DNA of 64,000 nucleotides, taken from Paraburkholderia tropica. GTDB lineage: Bacteria; Pseudomonadota; Gammaproteobacteria; Burkholderiales; Burkholderiaceae. The notes beneath the pieces are model-generated. The model made no database searches. It was not told where the DNA came from and saw nothing but the letters and a program-made list of their open reading frames with translations. The stretch spans positions 62,001 to 126,000 of the forward strand of contig NZ_CAJZAR010000049.1 in the NCBI RefSeq assembly GCF_914484835.1. The letters run 5' to 3'. Shown here in pieces: positions 1-10,345 of this stretch; positions within the stretch are counted from its first letter, which is position 1; every line of letters begins with the position of its first letter. The position numbers and the translations under genes are program-made.

Positions 1-799
1 AGCGCGCGAGTTCGGCCATCAGCTCGGCGGTCGCGGGTACGAGACGGCGGCGCTCGCCCTTGCCGAGCACGTCGAGCCACCAGCGCTCCTCGCCCGAGGC
101 GTCGCGGCGCGCGAAGAAATCGCCCATCGTGTTGATGCCCACTTCGGAAATGCGCAGGCCGCCGAGATAGAGCAGCGTGAGCAGCCAGCGCGCGCGGCTG
201 TGGCGTTCGCGTTCGCGCGCGCTCTCGCGCGGCAGGGCGTCGACGGACGCTTTCACTTCGTCCCAGAGACTGCGTTCGAGATAGCGCGTGATGCGCGGCT
301 GTGCGCGGCGCGCGCGCTGGCGCGACAGCGAAAGCGGATTGCCCGCGAGATACCCGGCGCTGACGAGCCACGAAAACAGCGCGTTGAGGATCACCATCGC
401 CTGGCGCTGGCTCGCGGCGGACAGCGGGCCGTAGAACGGACGCCAGCGCGGATCGTCGCGCGCGTGCTTGCGGCCGCCGCCCGCGCACCAGCGCGCCGCC
501 GGTTGCGGATCGGCGAGAAAGCGCTGATAGGCGAGCAGATCCTCGTGCGTGAGCGACGAAAGCGGCTTGCCGAGCTGCACGATGGCCCAGAGCAGCAGAC
601 GCTCGGCTTCCTTGCGATAGGTCTCGAAGGTCGCCTTCGAGTCGGCGACGCGCGCGAGCCAGGCGCGGATCGCGTCGAGATCGTTGGCCGCCGCGATCTG
701 CATGCGGCCGCCCGCGCGGTTCAGGCCGTCGCGGCCGTCGAGATCGGCGGGCAGTTCGAGCGCGTCGAGCGGACGCGGGGCGAGGAGAGCGGTGTGCAT
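1..799 (-). CDS. Tyrosine recombinase / site-specific integrase, 3' end cut by window edge
   Basis: Predicted DNA strand-exchange enzyme of the phage-integrase (XerC/D-like) superfamily. The reverse strand reads openly from an ATG at 799 to the window edge, giving about 266 residues. The N-terminal part (roughly residues 30-140) looks like the helical core-binding domain. It is followed by the start of the catalytic domain with the segment LYLGGLRISEV, whose Arg matches the first catalytic Arg of tyrosine recombinases, and a downstream WWLDVLGKGERRR stretch that fits the beta-hairpin with the catalytic Lys. The second Arg, His and nucleophile Tyr would lie beyond the left edge. No att sites or phage genes are visible nearby, so it may be a resident chromosomal recombinase rather than part of a mobile element. 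Confidence 0.85.
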   Translation of the reverse strand, partial: MHTALLAPRPLDALELPADLDGRDGLNRAGGRMQIAAANDLDAIRAWLARVADSKATFETYRKEAERLLLWAIVQLGKPLSSLTHEDLLAYQRFLADPQPAARWCAGGGRKHARDDPRWRPFYGPLSAASQRQAMVILNALFSWLVSAGYLAGNPLSLSRQRARRAQPRITRYLERSLWDEVKASVDALPRESARERERHSRARWLLTLLYLGGLRISEVGINTMGDFFARRDASGEERWWLDVLGKGERRRLVPATAELMAELAR

Positions 800-969
800 G
801 GACAAGCGAGGCAATACGGTGAGGCGCGCATGATGCGGCGGCGATCGCCGACTATAACGCGGATCGCGCACGATCATGCGCATCACGCGATAATCGTGTC
901 CGCCGGATCGGCCATGGCTGGCCGGTCAATGCCCGTTCAATGCCCGTTCATCAACCGCCGCCGACCGCG

Positions 970-1329
970 ATGAAACTCCACGCTCCCATTCCCATCCTGC
1001 GCATGTTTTCCGTCGAGAAAGCCTACGCGTTCTATTGCGGTTATCTGGGCTTCAAACCCGACTGGGAACATCGCTTCGAGCCCGATCTGCCGCTCTACGT
1101 GCAACTGCACCGCGACGCGCTCGTGCTGCATCTGAGCGAGCATCACGGCGATGGCACGCCGGGCACGGCGCTCTTTCTGCCCGTGGAGGATATCGAGGCG
1201 TTTCATCGCGAGCTGGCCGCGAAACCGTACGGCTATGCGCGGCCCGGCGTGGAGACCCTGGACTGGGGCCGCCAGATGCAGATTCACGATCCGTTCGGCA
1301 ATATTCTGCGGTTTTGCGAGTTGAGCTGA
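970..1329 (+). CDS. VOC superfamily (glyoxalase/bleomycin-resistance-like) protein
   Basis: Small 119-residue protein of the vicinal-oxygen-chelate fold. It shows the paired beta-alpha-beta-beta-beta pattern: PILRMFSVEKAYAFYCGYLG at the N terminus (strand, then helix after 'aFY...LGF') and a closing HDPFGNILRFCE strand, which is the usual VOC C-terminal signature. The ATG at 970 was chosen because it leads straight into the first strand; an in-frame upstream ATG at 940 would add ten proline-rich residues. The class includes dioxygenases, lyases and drug-binding dimers, and the sequence does not say which. It is divergent from the integrase-like gene across about 170 bp. Confidence 0.85.
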   Translation: MKLHAPIPILRMFSVEKAYAFYCGYLGFKPDWEHRFEPDLPLYVQLHRDALVLHLSEHHGDGTPGTALFLPVEDIEAFHRELAAKPYGYARPGVETLDWGRQMQIHDPFGNILRFCELS

Positions 1330-1333
1330 CGAA

Positions 1334-1369
1334 GTGTCGATGGTGTCGATGGTGTCGATGGTGTCGATG
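1334..1369. repeat. Four tandem copies of a 9-bp unit
   Basis: GTGTCGATG is repeated four times without interruption, starting five bases after the VOC stop codon. It is non-coding in the chosen annotation and lies between convergent genes. A unit length of 9 would preserve frame if it were ever read. Confidence 0.95.
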
Positions 1370-1386
1370 CGGATGTTTTTCGCGCT

Positions 1387-2238
1387 TTAAACCCGCGCCA
1401 CCAGAAACGACTCGCCTTTTGCCGGTTTCAAGCCGTCGCTGCGACCCGCGAAATACTGCTCGACGAGATCGGCGGTGCCCACATGGCTCACCTCGGAAAA
1501 CCCCGCTTCGCGCGCGAGCGCGAGCATCTCGTCGGGGCGGAAGAAGCTGACGAACGGCGTGCCTGCCGCGCGCGCCCGTTCGTACACAGCCGCGTGCTGC
1601 GAGCGCTCGGGTTCGTCGATGAGATCGAGCGGCAGCGTGAAGGTCATCGCCAGCGTGGAGCCGGGCGCGAGTTGCGCGATCTGGCGCAGCGTGGCGAAAT
1701 TCGCCTCGCGTGTGAGATACATCGAGACGCCCGTCGACGCGATCACGGCGGGCCGCTTTGCATCGAAACCCGCTTGCACGAGCTGCGTCCACCACGATTC
1801 GCCCGCCTCGAAATCGACCGGCACGAAGCGCAGCCAGTCCTGCTCGCGAAAGCCGAGTTCGACGAGCCGCGCGCGCTTCCACGCCTGCGTGCCGGGCTGA
1901 TCGACTTCGTACAGATGCAGCCACGAAGCGATCTCGGGCCGGCGCTGCGCGAAGGTGTCGAGTCCCGCGCCGAGGATGACGTACTGCGTCACGCCCGCGC
2001 TGGCCTGAGCGGTCACGAGATCTTCGATGAAGCGCGCGCGCCCGACGATCGACGCACGATAGCCGCGCGTGCCGTCGGGGTCCATGTCGCCCCGCTTGCG
2101 CCAGTGAACGTCGGGCGCGGCCAGCTGCATGCCGAGTTCGTCTTCGAGCACGTGCGGCGCGGCGTCGACCTGCACGTGCAGCGCGCGCCAGAGCGCGACG
2201 CGCACGGCGCTGCTGTCGGGTGCGGCGGTGTGGGGCAT
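1387..2238 (-). CDS. Class I SAM-dependent methyltransferase, PPM/LCMT-like (TIGR00027 type)
   Basis: 283-residue methyltransferase related to leucine carboxyl methyltransferases and the large actinobacterial/proteobacterial TIGR00027 group. The SAM-binding motif I is visible as YVILGAGLDTFAQR (about residues 96-109). An acidic residue after the next strand (LYEVDQPGTQ) suits ribose binding, and VPVDFEAGESW then VIASTGVSMYL are typical later motifs. The start is supported by AAGGAGACGCCC immediately upstream. The substrate is unknown; members O-methylate carboxylates in natural products or proteins. No biosynthetic partner is adjacent. It lies downstream of the LysR gene on the same strand with a 77-bp gap. 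Confidence 0.88.
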   Translation of the reverse strand: MPHTAAPDSSAVRVALWRALHVQVDAAPHVLEDELGMQLAAPDVHWRKRGDMDPDGTRGYRASIVGRARFIEDLVTAQASAGVTQYVILGAGLDTFAQRRPEIASWLHLYEVDQPGTQAWKRARLVELGFREQDWLRFVPVDFEAGESWWTQLVQAGFDAKRPAVIASTGVSMYLTREANFATLRQIAQLAPGSTLAMTFTLPLDLIDEPERSQHAAVYERARAAGTPFVSFFRPDEMLALAREAGFSEVSHVGTADLVEQYFAGRSDGLKPAKGESFLVARV

Positions 2239-2315
2239 GGGCGTCTCCTTGGTGCGTCTCCTTCGTGTCAGCGCCAGTGTAGCGAGCCCGCTGCGCGCTC
2301 GCGCGGCGCGTGCAT

Positions 2316-3281
2316 CTAGGCCCCGTCGCGCGGCCCGTAAATCTCCGCGCTCACCGCGCGCAAGGCCTCGATCATGACTTCGGCGGCGGGCGACAGCAGC
2401 TTATCGGCGCGCGTGATGATGCCGAAGTCGTCCATCTGGCAATCCATCGGCAGCGGCAGGATCGCGACCATGCCGTGCGCCGCGTAGTAGCGCGCGACGT
2501 CCCCGGTGAGCACGGCGATCATGTCGCTCTGCTCCAGCACGCGCGTGATGAACAGCAGCGCGGGCGTCTCCACCACGTTCGACGGCGGCGCGAGGCTCGC
2601 GCGCTGGAACATCAGTTCGAAGCGATGGCGCAGCACGCTCGCGAGCGGCGGCACGACCCAGGTGGCGCGCGCGACATCGGCGAGCGCGAGCGGCGTGGTT
2701 TCGGCCGTCTCCAGCAACGGATGCCCCGGCCGCACGACCGCGCAGACCGGCTCGCCCGTGAGCGCCTCGTAGCGCAGCGCGAGCTTGTCGTGTTCGGCGG
2801 AAAGGCGGCCGAGCACGATATCGAGCCGGTCTTGCGCGAGATGTTCGAGCAGCACGTTGGACGCGTCGATCTCCACCGAGATGCGCATGTTCGCGTGCGT
2901 GCGCTTGACCGCCGCCACGGCGGCGGGCAGCACGCTCACGCCCGGCGAGGTGATCGCGCCGACCGCCACATGGCCGAGCCGCCCGGCCTTCAGCGCCGTC
3001 AATTCCTCCTGCGCCTGATCGAGACTGCCGAGCACGGCGCGCGCGTGGCGGATCAGCGCGTCGCCGTACAGCGTGGGCTTCATGCCGCGCGGCATGCGCT
3101 CGAACAGCAGCGCGCCGAGCATGTCCTCCAGTTCGCGCAGCAGTTTCGATGCCGCCGGCTGCGTCATGTTCAGCGCCGCCGCCGCGCGATGAATATTGCC
3201 TTCCTCCGCGAGCGCCACCACCAGCAGCAACTGGCGGGTCTTCAGGCGCGTGCGCACGTACCAGGGGCTTGTCTCCAGCAT
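2316..3281 (-). CDS. LysR-family regulator, GbpR-like, of the arabinose operon
   Basis: 321-residue LysR-type transcription factor. The winged HTH lies at about residues 14-75 (TRQLLLVVALAEEGNIHRAA, then AALNMTQPAASKLLRELE), followed by a full periplasmic-binding-protein-like effector domain. The long lead before the HTH and the spacing resemble GbpR, the galactose/arabinose-responsive LysR regulator of Agrobacterium and Azospirillum. It is transcribed divergently from the arabonate dehydratase operon with 163 bp between starts, the classical arrangement for a LysR regulator and its target. The inducer is probably L-arabinose or a pathway intermediate; this is inference from position. Confidence 0.88.
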   Translation of the reverse strand: MLETSPWYVRTRLKTRQLLLVVALAEEGNIHRAAAALNMTQPAASKLLRELEDMLGALLFERMPRGMKPTLYGDALIRHARAVLGSLDQAQEELTALKAGRLGHVAVGAITSPGVSVLPAAVAAVKRTHANMRISVEIDASNVLLEHLAQDRLDIVLGRLSAEHDKLALRYEALTGEPVCAVVRPGHPLLETAETTPLALADVARATWVVPPLASVLRHRFELMFQRASLAPPSNVVETPALLFITRVLEQSDMIAVLTGDVARYYAAHGMVAILPLPMDCQMDDFGIITRADKLLSPAAEVMIEALRAVSAEIYGPRDGA

Positions 3282-3444
3282 GGTGTTCCGCCTCTTTACG
3301 GCCTGTGGGGGGCCGATTTCCCAAATAGTTTTAAGTGTTTATACCAATGCCGAAAACGATATCGGAAAAGGCAAATATTTCATTAGAAGGTTATCAGAGA
3401 TCTCCTTAGACTATGTCGAACATTTGGCCCTACAGAACCTGAGA
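3282..3444. promoter_or_regulatory. Divergent control region, LysR gene / arabinose operon
   Basis: This 163-bp region is markedly more AT-rich than its surroundings, especially 3320-3420. It contains short palindromes such as CGATATCG (about 3358-3365) and GAGATCTC. No confident -35/-10 pair or T-N11-A site could be fixed by eye. It must hold the promoters for both the LysR gene and the dehydratase operon. Confidence 0.6.
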
Positions 3445-5196
3445 ATGTCGGCAACGAAACCCAAACTTCGCTCCCAAGAGTGGTTCGGCACCACGGATAA
3501 AAACGGCTTCATGTATCGAAGCTGGATGAAAAACCAGGGTATTCCCGATCACGAATTCGATGGCCGTCCGATCATCGGCATCTGCAATACCTGGTCGGAA
3601 CTCACGCCCTGCAACGCGCACTTCCGCAAGCTCGCGGAACACGTCAAGCGCGGCATCTATGAGGCGGGCGGCTTCCCGGTCGAGTTCCCGGTGTTCTCGA
3701 ACGGCGAATCGAACCTGCGTCCCTCGGCGATGCTCACGCGCAATCTCGCTTCGATGGACGTCGAGGAAGCGATTCGCGGCAATCCGATCGACGCCGTCGT
3801 GCTGCTGTGCGGCTGCGACAAGACCACGCCCGCGCTGCTGATGGGCGCGGCGAGCGTGGACGTGCCCGCCATCGTCGTGACCGGCGGCCCGATGCTCAAC
3901 GGCAAGCTCGAAGGCAAGGACATCGGTTCGGGCACGGCTGTCTGGCGTCTGCACGAATCGCTCAAGGCGGGCGAGATCGACCTGCATCATTTCCTTTCGG
4001 CCGAAGCGGGCATGTCGCGCTCGGCGGGCACCTGCAACACCATGGGCACGGCCTCGACGATGGCCTGCATGGCCGAGTCGCTCGGCGTCTCGCTGCCGCA
4101 CAACGCCGCGATTCCGGCTGTGGACGCGCGCCGCTACGTGCTCGCGCACATGTCGGGCATCCGCATCGTGCAGATGGCGCTCGAAGACCTGAAGCTCTCG
4201 AAGGTGCTGACGCGCGAAGCGTTCGAAAACGCGATCCGCACCAACGCGGCGATCGGCGGCTCGACCAACGCGGTGATCCACCTGAAGGCGATCGCGGGCC
4301 GCATCGGCGTGCCGCTCGAACTGGAAGACTGGCAGCGCGTCGGCCGTGATACGCCGACCATCGTCGACCTGCAACCGTCGGGCCGCTTCCTGATGGAAGA
4401 GTTCTACTACGCGGGCGGTCTGCCGGCGGTGCTGCGCCGTCTGGGCGAAGCGAACCTTCTGCCGCACCCGAACGCGCTCACCGTGAACGGCAAGTCCATC
4501 TGGGACAACGTGCGCGAAGCGCCGAACTACAACGACGAAGTGATCCGCCAGATCGACAGTCCCCTGATCGCGGACGGCGGCATCTGCATCCTGCGCGGCA
4601 ATCTCGCGCCGCGCGGCGCGGTGCTGAAGCCGTCGGCGGCGACGCCCGAACTGCTCAAGCATCGCGGCCGCGCCGTGGTGTTCGAGAACTTCGATCACTA
4701 CAAGGCGACCATCGCCGACGAATCGCTCGATGTGGACAAGGACTCGATCCTCGTCATGAAGAACTGCGGCCCGAAGGGTTATCCGGGCATGGCGGAAGTC
4801 GGCAACATGGGCCTGCCGCCCAAGCTGCTGCGCCAGGGCGTGAAGGACATGGTGCGCATCTCGGACGCGCGCATGAGCGGCACGGCTTACGGCACGGTGG
4901 TGCTGCACGTCGCGCCGGAAGCGGCGGCGGGCGGCCCGCTCGCGGCGGTGCGCAACGGCGACTGGATCGAGCTGGACTGCGAGAACGGCCGTCTGCATCT
5001 GGATATCAGCGACGAGGAACTGCAACGCCGCCTGAGCGACGTCGATCCGGCCGCCGCGCCGGGCGTCGCCGAGCAGCTGGGCAAGGGCGGCTATGCGCGC
5101 CTCTATGTCGATCACGTGCTGCAAGCCGACGAAGGCTGCGACCTCGACTTCCTCGTGGGCAAGCGCGGTTCGGCCGTGCCGCGCCACTCGCACTGA
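3445..5196 (+). CDS. L-arabonate dehydratase (IlvD/Edd family), copy 1
   Basis: 583-residue iron-sulfur dehydratase expected to convert L-arabonate to L-2-keto-3-deoxyarabonate. The three cluster-ligand cysteines of the sugar-acid dehydratase group are present: C56 (ELTPCNAHF), C124 (LCGCDKTTP) and C197 (SAGTCNTMG). The catalytic serine segment [15 protein letters not shown] is intact near the C terminus. Length and motifs match bacterial L-arabonate dehydratases of 570-590 residues. The ATG at 3445 is chosen because it gives the family N terminus; the frame stays open upstream but that part is not family-like. It is first in an operon with 2-oxoglutarate semialdehyde dehydrogenase. A closely similar second copy lies at 23528. 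Confidence 0.9.
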   Translation: MSATKPKLRSQEWFGTTDKNGFMYRSWMKNQGIPDHEFDGRPIIGICNTWSELTPCNAHFRKLAEHVKRGIYEAGGFPVEFPVFSNGESNLRPSAMLTRNLASMDVEEAIRGNPIDAVVLLCGCDKTTPALLMGAASVDVPAIVVTGGPMLNGKLEGKDIGSGTAVWRLHESLKAGEIDLHHFLSAEAGMSRSAGTCNTMGTASTMACMAESLGVSLPHNAAIPAVDARRYVLAHMSGIRIVQMALEDLKLSKVLTREAFENAIRTNAAIGGSTNAVIHLKAIAGRIGVPLELEDWQRVGRDTPTIVDLQPSGRFLMEEFYYAGGLPAVLRRLGEANLLPHPNALTVNGKSIWDNVREAPNYNDEVIRQIDSPLIADGGICILRGNLAPRGAVLKPSAATPELLKHRGRAVVFENFDHYKATIADESLDVDKDSILVMKNCGPKGYPGMAEVGNMGLPPKLLRQGVKDMVRISDARMSGTAYGTVVLHVAPEAAAGGPLAAVRNGDWIELDCENGRLHLDISDEELQRRLSDVDPAAAPGVAEQLGKGGYARLYVDHVLQADEGCDLDFLVGKRGSAVPRHSH

Positions 5197-5228
5197 CGCG
5201 CACTGACGCATACGCAAGGACTGCCATC

Positions 5229-6809
5229 ATGACGACGACTCTCACCGGCGACCTGCTGATCGGCGCGCTCGCGAAGCGCGGCGAAGGCGCGGCGTTCCAG
5301 GCGATCGACGCCGCGAGCAACACGCCCATCGCGCAACCGGTTTTCCACGGTGCGCTGCAAGCCGATGTCGAACGAGCCTGCGATCTCGCGGACGCCGCGT
5401 TCGACACCTACCGCACGCTGCCCGCTGAACAACGCGCGCAATTCCTCGACGATTGCGCGGCGCGCATCGAAGCGCTCGGCGAGCCGCTGATCGAACGCGC
5501 GATGGCCGAAAGCGGCCTGCCGCGCGCTCGCCTCGAAGGCGAACGCGCGCGCACCGCGAATCAATTGCGCATGTTCGCCACGCTCGTGCGCAGCGGCGAC
5601 GCGCTCGACGTGCGCATCGAACCGGCGCTGCCCGAACGTCAGCCGCCGCGTACCGATCTGCGTTTCTGGCGCATCGGCGTGGGCCCGGTCGCGGTGTTCG
5701 GCGCGAGCAACTTCCCGCTGGCGTTTTCGGTGGCGGGCGGCGATACGGCGTCGGCGCTGGCGGCGGGCTGTCCCGTGGTCGTGAAGGCGCATCCGGCGCA
5801 TCCGGGCACCTCGGAACTCGTCGGCCGCGCGATCCAGCAAGCGGTCGCGGCGGCGGGCCTGCCCGAAGGCGTGTTCTCGCTGCTGTTCGACGCGGGCCAT
5901 GAAGTCGGCAGCGCGCTCGTGCAGCATCCGGCGATTCGCGCGGTCGGTTTCACCGGCTCGCGCGCGGGCGGTCTTGCGCTCGTGAAGCTGGCGGCCGCGC
6001 GTAGCGAGCCGATTCCCGTCTACGCCGAAATGAGCAGCGTGAATCCGAATCTGCTGCTGCCGGGCGCGCTCGCCGCGCGCGGCGAGACGCTGGCGCGCGA
6101 CTACGCGGCATCGACGACGCTCGGCTGCGGCCAGTTCTGCACCAACCCCGGCCTGATGCTCGGCCTCGCGGGCGCGGACTTCGAGGCCTTCGCTACGAAC
6201 GCCGCGCGCGAATTCAGCGCGGCGGCGGCGGGCGTGATGCTCACGCCGGGCATCCTGCGCGCCTACGAGCACGGTATCGGCCGTCTGGTCGAGCATCCGA
6301 AGGTCACGACGCTCGCACGCGGCGCGGCGGCGCCCGGCCGTGCGCAGGCAGCGTTGCTGCGCGTGAGCGCGAGCGATCTGCTGGCGGACGCCTCGCTCGG
6401 CGAAGAAGTCTTCGGCCCGAGCAGCGTGCTGGTCGAATGCGCGGACGAAGCCGAACTGCGCGCCGTGCTGCGCCATATCGAAGGCCAGTTGACGATCACG
6501 CTGCACGCGGACGCCGCCGACGGCGATCTCGTGCGCGCACTCCTGCCGCTCATCGAGCGCAAGGCGGGCCGTCTGCTGGCGAACGGCTTCCCGACCGGCG
6601 TCGAGGTCTGCGATGCGATGGTCCACGGCGGCCCGTTCCCGTCGACCTCGGATGGCCGCAGCACCTCGGTGGGCACGGCGGCGATCGAGCGTTTCCTGCG
6701 CCCGGTCTGCTACCAGAATCTCGCCGATGGCTGGCTGCCCGACGCGTTGCGCGACGCGAATCCGCTGCAGGTGAAGCGGCGTTTCGCGGGCAAGCCCGAA
6801 CGCGCCTGA
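5229..6809 (+). CDS. 2-oxoglutarate semialdehyde dehydrogenase (aldehyde dehydrogenase, NADP+-type)
   Basis: 526-residue aldehyde dehydrogenase expected to oxidise 2-oxoglutarate semialdehyde to 2-oxoglutarate, the last step of the non-phosphorylating arabinose route. Visible features are the cofactor region [19 protein letters not shown] and HPAHPG, the catalytic Glu at E267 ([10 protein letters not shown]) and the catalytic Cys at C304 ([10 protein letters not shown]). The FCTNPG context and the length above 500 residues are characteristic of the KGSADH branch. RBS AAGGA lies about 8 nt before the ATG. It starts 32 bp after the dehydratase, so the two are surely co-transcribed. Confidence 0.92.
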   Translation: MTTTLTGDLLIGALAKRGEGAAFQAIDAASNTPIAQPVFHGALQADVERACDLADAAFDTYRTLPAEQRAQFLDDCAARIEALGEPLIERAMAESGLPRARLEGERARTANQLRMFATLVRSGDALDVRIEPALPERQPPRTDLRFWRIGVGPVAVFGASNFPLAFSVAGGDTASALAAGCPVVVKAHPAHPGTSELVGRAIQQAVAAAGLPEGVFSLLFDAGHEVGSALVQHPAIRAVGFTGSRAGGLALVKLAAARSEPIPVYAEMSSVNPNLLLPGALAARGETLARDYAASTTLGCGQFCTNPGLMLGLAGADFEAFATNAAREFSAAAAGVMLTPGILRAYEHGIGRLVEHPKVTTLARGAAAPGRAQAALLRVSASDLLADASLGEEVFGPSSVLVECADEAELRAVLRHIEGQLTITLHADAADGDLVRALLPLIERKAGRLLANGFPTGVEVCDAMVHGGPFPSTSDGRSTSVGTAAIERFLRPVCYQNLADGWLPDALRDANPLQVKRRFAGKPERA

Positions 6810-6855
6810 CACGCGCCAGAAGCGCACCGCCGCAAAAAAGAATCAAGGAGACAGG

Positions 6856-8229
6856 ATGACGAATTCGCAGGCGCTGAAAGCCAGCAAGACCGGGTCGCGT
6901 AACACCGGAGCGCACGCGAGTGGCGCGAGCGAGGAAGAAAAGCACATCGTCGCCCATATCGCGCGCCGCCTCGTGCCCTTTCTCGCGCTCATCTACGTGG
7001 TCGCGTATGTCGACCGCACCGTGGTGGGTTTCGCCAAGCTGCACATGAACGCGGCGATCGGCCTGAGCGATGCCGCCTACGGCATGGGCGCGGGCCTGTT
7101 CTTCGTCGGCTACTTCCTCTGCGAAGTGCCGAGCAATCTCGCGCTGTCGCGCTTCGGCGCGCGCGTGTGGTTCGCGCGCATTCTCTTCACGTGGGGCGCG
7201 ATTACGATGGCGATGGCTTTCGTCAGCGGTCCGAAGAGTTTCTATGCGCTGCGTTTCCTGCTCGGCGCCGCCGAAGCCGGGCTCTATCCCGGCATTCTGT
7301 ATTTCCTCACGCACTGGTTCCCGATGCGCCATCGCGCGCGCGTGATCGGCCTCCTGGTGCTCGCGCAGCCGATCGCGGGCATCGTCACCGGTCCGCTTGC
7401 GGGCGTGCTGCTCGAAACGCACGGCTTTTTCGGCCTGTCGAACTGGCAGACGCTGTTCGTCGTGAGCGGCCTGCCCGCCGTGCTGCTGTGCATCCCGACG
7501 TTGCGTCTGCTGCCCGAAACGCCCGCGCACGCGCGCTGGCTCGACGACCACGAACGCCAGTGGATCGAACGCGCGCTGGCCGCCGACCGCCGCAGCTATT
7601 CGCTCGATCCGCACCGCAATCCGTTCGCCGCGCTGAAGGATCGCCGCGTGCTGCTGCTCGCGCTGCTGTTCCTGCCGTTTCCGCTGAGCATCTACGGTTT
7701 GTCGCTGTGGCTGCCGACCATCATCAAGGCGTTCGGCGTGACCGATTCGACGGCGGGCCTGCTGTCGGCGGTGCCGTATCTGTTCGCGGTCGCGGGCCTG
7801 TTGATCGTGCCGCGTCATTCGGACAAGCACCGCGAGCGTTACGGCCACATCGTCGTGGTCTCGGCGTTCGCCGCGCTGACGATGGCCGCGAGCGCGTGGT
7901 TCCGCACGCCCGCGCTGCAACTGTTTTTCATCTGCCTGACCGCGTTCTCGATCTACTCGATCCAGGCCGTGGTGTGGGCGCTGCCCGGCGAGTTTCTGAC
8001 CGGCGCGAGCGCGGCCGTGGGGATCGCGATGATCAACTCGCTCGCGAATCTCGGCGGCTATCTCGGGCCCTATGGCATCGGCATCATTAAAGACGCGACG
8101 GGCAGTCTCGCCGCCGGTCTGTATTTTCTCGCGGCGACGCTGCTGTTCGCGGTGCTCATGGCCTTCGTGGTGCGCGCCGCGCTGCGTCCGCAGCCGCGCG
8201 CCGAAGGCACGCTCGCGAGCGAGTCCTGA
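6856..8229 (+). CDS. MFS transporter, anion:cation symporter (ACS) type
   Basis: 457-residue major facilitator with about 12 predicted membrane helices. The N-terminal pattern VVAYVDRTVVGFAKLHMNA and the GLFFVGYFLCEVPSNLALSRFGARVW block are typical of the ACS family (glucarate, galactarate, tartrate and other sugar-acid carriers). In this operon it likely imports an aldonate such as arabonate so that the cell can use the acid as well as the sugar; this is inferred from context. RBS AAGGAGA sits about 8 nt upstream. It sits between the semialdehyde dehydrogenase and the KDA dehydratase in the same orientation. Confidence 0.9.
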   Translation: MTNSQALKASKTGSRNTGAHASGASEEEKHIVAHIARRLVPFLALIYVVAYVDRTVVGFAKLHMNAAIGLSDAAYGMGAGLFFVGYFLCEVPSNLALSRFGARVWFARILFTWGAITMAMAFVSGPKSFYALRFLLGAAEAGLYPGILYFLTHWFPMRHRARVIGLLVLAQPIAGIVTGPLAGVLLETHGFFGLSNWQTLFVVSGLPAVLLCIPTLRLLPETPAHARWLDDHERQWIERALAADRRSYSLDPHRNPFAALKDRRVLLLALLFLPFPLSIYGLSLWLPTIIKAFGVTDSTAGLLSAVPYLFAVAGLLIVPRHSDKHRERYGHIVVVSAFAALTMAASAWFRTPALQLFFICLTAFSIYSIQAVVWALPGEFLTGASAAVGIAMINSLANLGGYLGPYGIGIIKDATGSLAAGLYFLAATLLFAVLMAFVVRAALRPQPRAEGTLASES

Positions 8230-8301
8230 GCGTCTCCGGCAGATAGACACAGCAAGCGTGCGCGCGCCGCACACCGCAATTTTCGAAGCAGGACAGACAA
8301 C

Positions 8302-9231
8302 ATGACTACGAGCCGTACGCCCCGTTACACGGGCATTTTCCCCGTCGTGCCGACCACCTTCACCGCAACCGGCGAACTGGATCTGGCGAGCCAGAAGCGC
8401 GCCGTCGATTTCATGATCGACGCGGGCTCGGACGGCCTGTGCATTCTGGCGAACTTCTCCGAGCAGTTCTCGGTCACCGACGAAGAACGCGAGCTGGTCA
8501 CGCGCACCGTGCTCGAACACGTGGCGGGCCGCGTGCCCGTGATCGTCACGACCACGCACTACGGCACGATCGCCTGCGCGGCGCGCAGCAAGCGCGCGCA
8601 GGAGCTGGGCGCGGCGATGGTGATGGTGATGCCGCCGTATCACGGCGCGACCTTCCGCGTGCCCGAACAGCAGATCTACGAGTTCTACGCGCGCGTCTCG
8701 GACGCCATCGACATTCCGATCATGATCCAGGACGCGCCCGCGAGCGGCACGGTGCTGTCCGCGCCGTTCCTCGCACGGATGGCGCGCGAGATCGAGCAGG
8801 TCTCGTACTTCAAGATCGAAACGCCGGGCGCGGCCAACAAGCTGCGCGAAGTGATCCGCCTCGGCGGCGATGCGATCGAAGGTCCGTGGGACGGCGAGGA
8901 AGGCATCACGCTGCTGGCCGACCTGCATGCGGGCGCGACCGGCGCGATGACGGGCGGCGGTTTCCCCGACGGCATCCGCCCGATCATCGTGGCGCACCGC
9001 GAAGGCCGTCTCGACGACGCCTTCTCGCTCTACCAGAAGTGGCTGCCGCTGATCAATCACGAAAACCGCCAGGCGGGCCTGCTCGCGTGCAAGGCGCTGA
9101 TGAAGGAAGGCGGCGTGATCGACTGCGAACTGCCGCGCCATCCGCTGCCCGCGATGCATCCCGAGACGCGCAAGGAACTCGTCGATATCGCGCGCCGCCT
9201 CGATCCGCTGGTGCTGCGCTGGGGCAAGTAA
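8302..9231 (+). CDS. L-2-keto-3-deoxyarabonate dehydratase (DHDPS/NAL superfamily)
   Basis: 309-residue (beta/alpha)8 enzyme of the dihydrodipicolinate synthase/N-acetylneuraminate lyase family. It is expected to dehydrate L-2-keto-3-deoxyarabonate to 2-oxoglutarate semialdehyde. The Schiff-base lysine is K171 in YFKIETPG. The N-terminal FPVVPTTFTATGELDL and the GAMTGGGFPDG loop fit the family. The length equals that of the Azospirillum KDA dehydratase, and the neighbours (arabonate dehydratase, KGSADH, arabinose dehydrogenase) make this substrate much more likely than dihydrodipicolinate. RBS AGGA lies about 10 nt upstream. Confidence 0.9.
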   Translation: MTTSRTPRYTGIFPVVPTTFTATGELDLASQKRAVDFMIDAGSDGLCILANFSEQFSVTDEERELVTRTVLEHVAGRVPVIVTTTHYGTIACAARSKRAQELGAAMVMVMPPYHGATFRVPEQQIYEFYARVSDAIDIPIMIQDAPASGTVLSAPFLARMAREIEQVSYFKIETPGAANKLREVIRLGGDAIEGPWDGEEGITLLADLHAGATGAMTGGGFPDGIRPIIVAHREGRLDDAFSLYQKWLPLINHENRQAGLLACKALMKEGGVIDCELPRHPLPAMHPETRKELVDIARRLDPLVLRWGK

Positions 9232-9251
9232 GGCGTTGATTCGCGATCCGG

Positions 9252-10271
<1,020 letters not shown>

Positions 10272-10345
10272 GACATCGCCGCACCCGACATAGCCACATA
10301 AACCGCTTCACCACACGCAATAGCGCTATCAGAGGAGACATCAGC

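Noticed and set aside
1-970. Prophage or genomic island boundary
   Set aside because: Only one recombinase-like gene is seen; no phage genes, tRNA target or direct-repeat att sites are visible in the window.
3196-3444. Longer N terminus for arabonate dehydratase 1
   Set aside because: The 83 extra residues overlap the LysR gene, cross the promoter region and are absent from the family and from copy 2.
6550-9159. Very long open frame on the minus strand opposite the MFS and KDA dehydratase genes
   Set aside because: Arg/Ala/His-rich composition with no domain; it is antisense to well-supported genes and results from GC bias at third positions.
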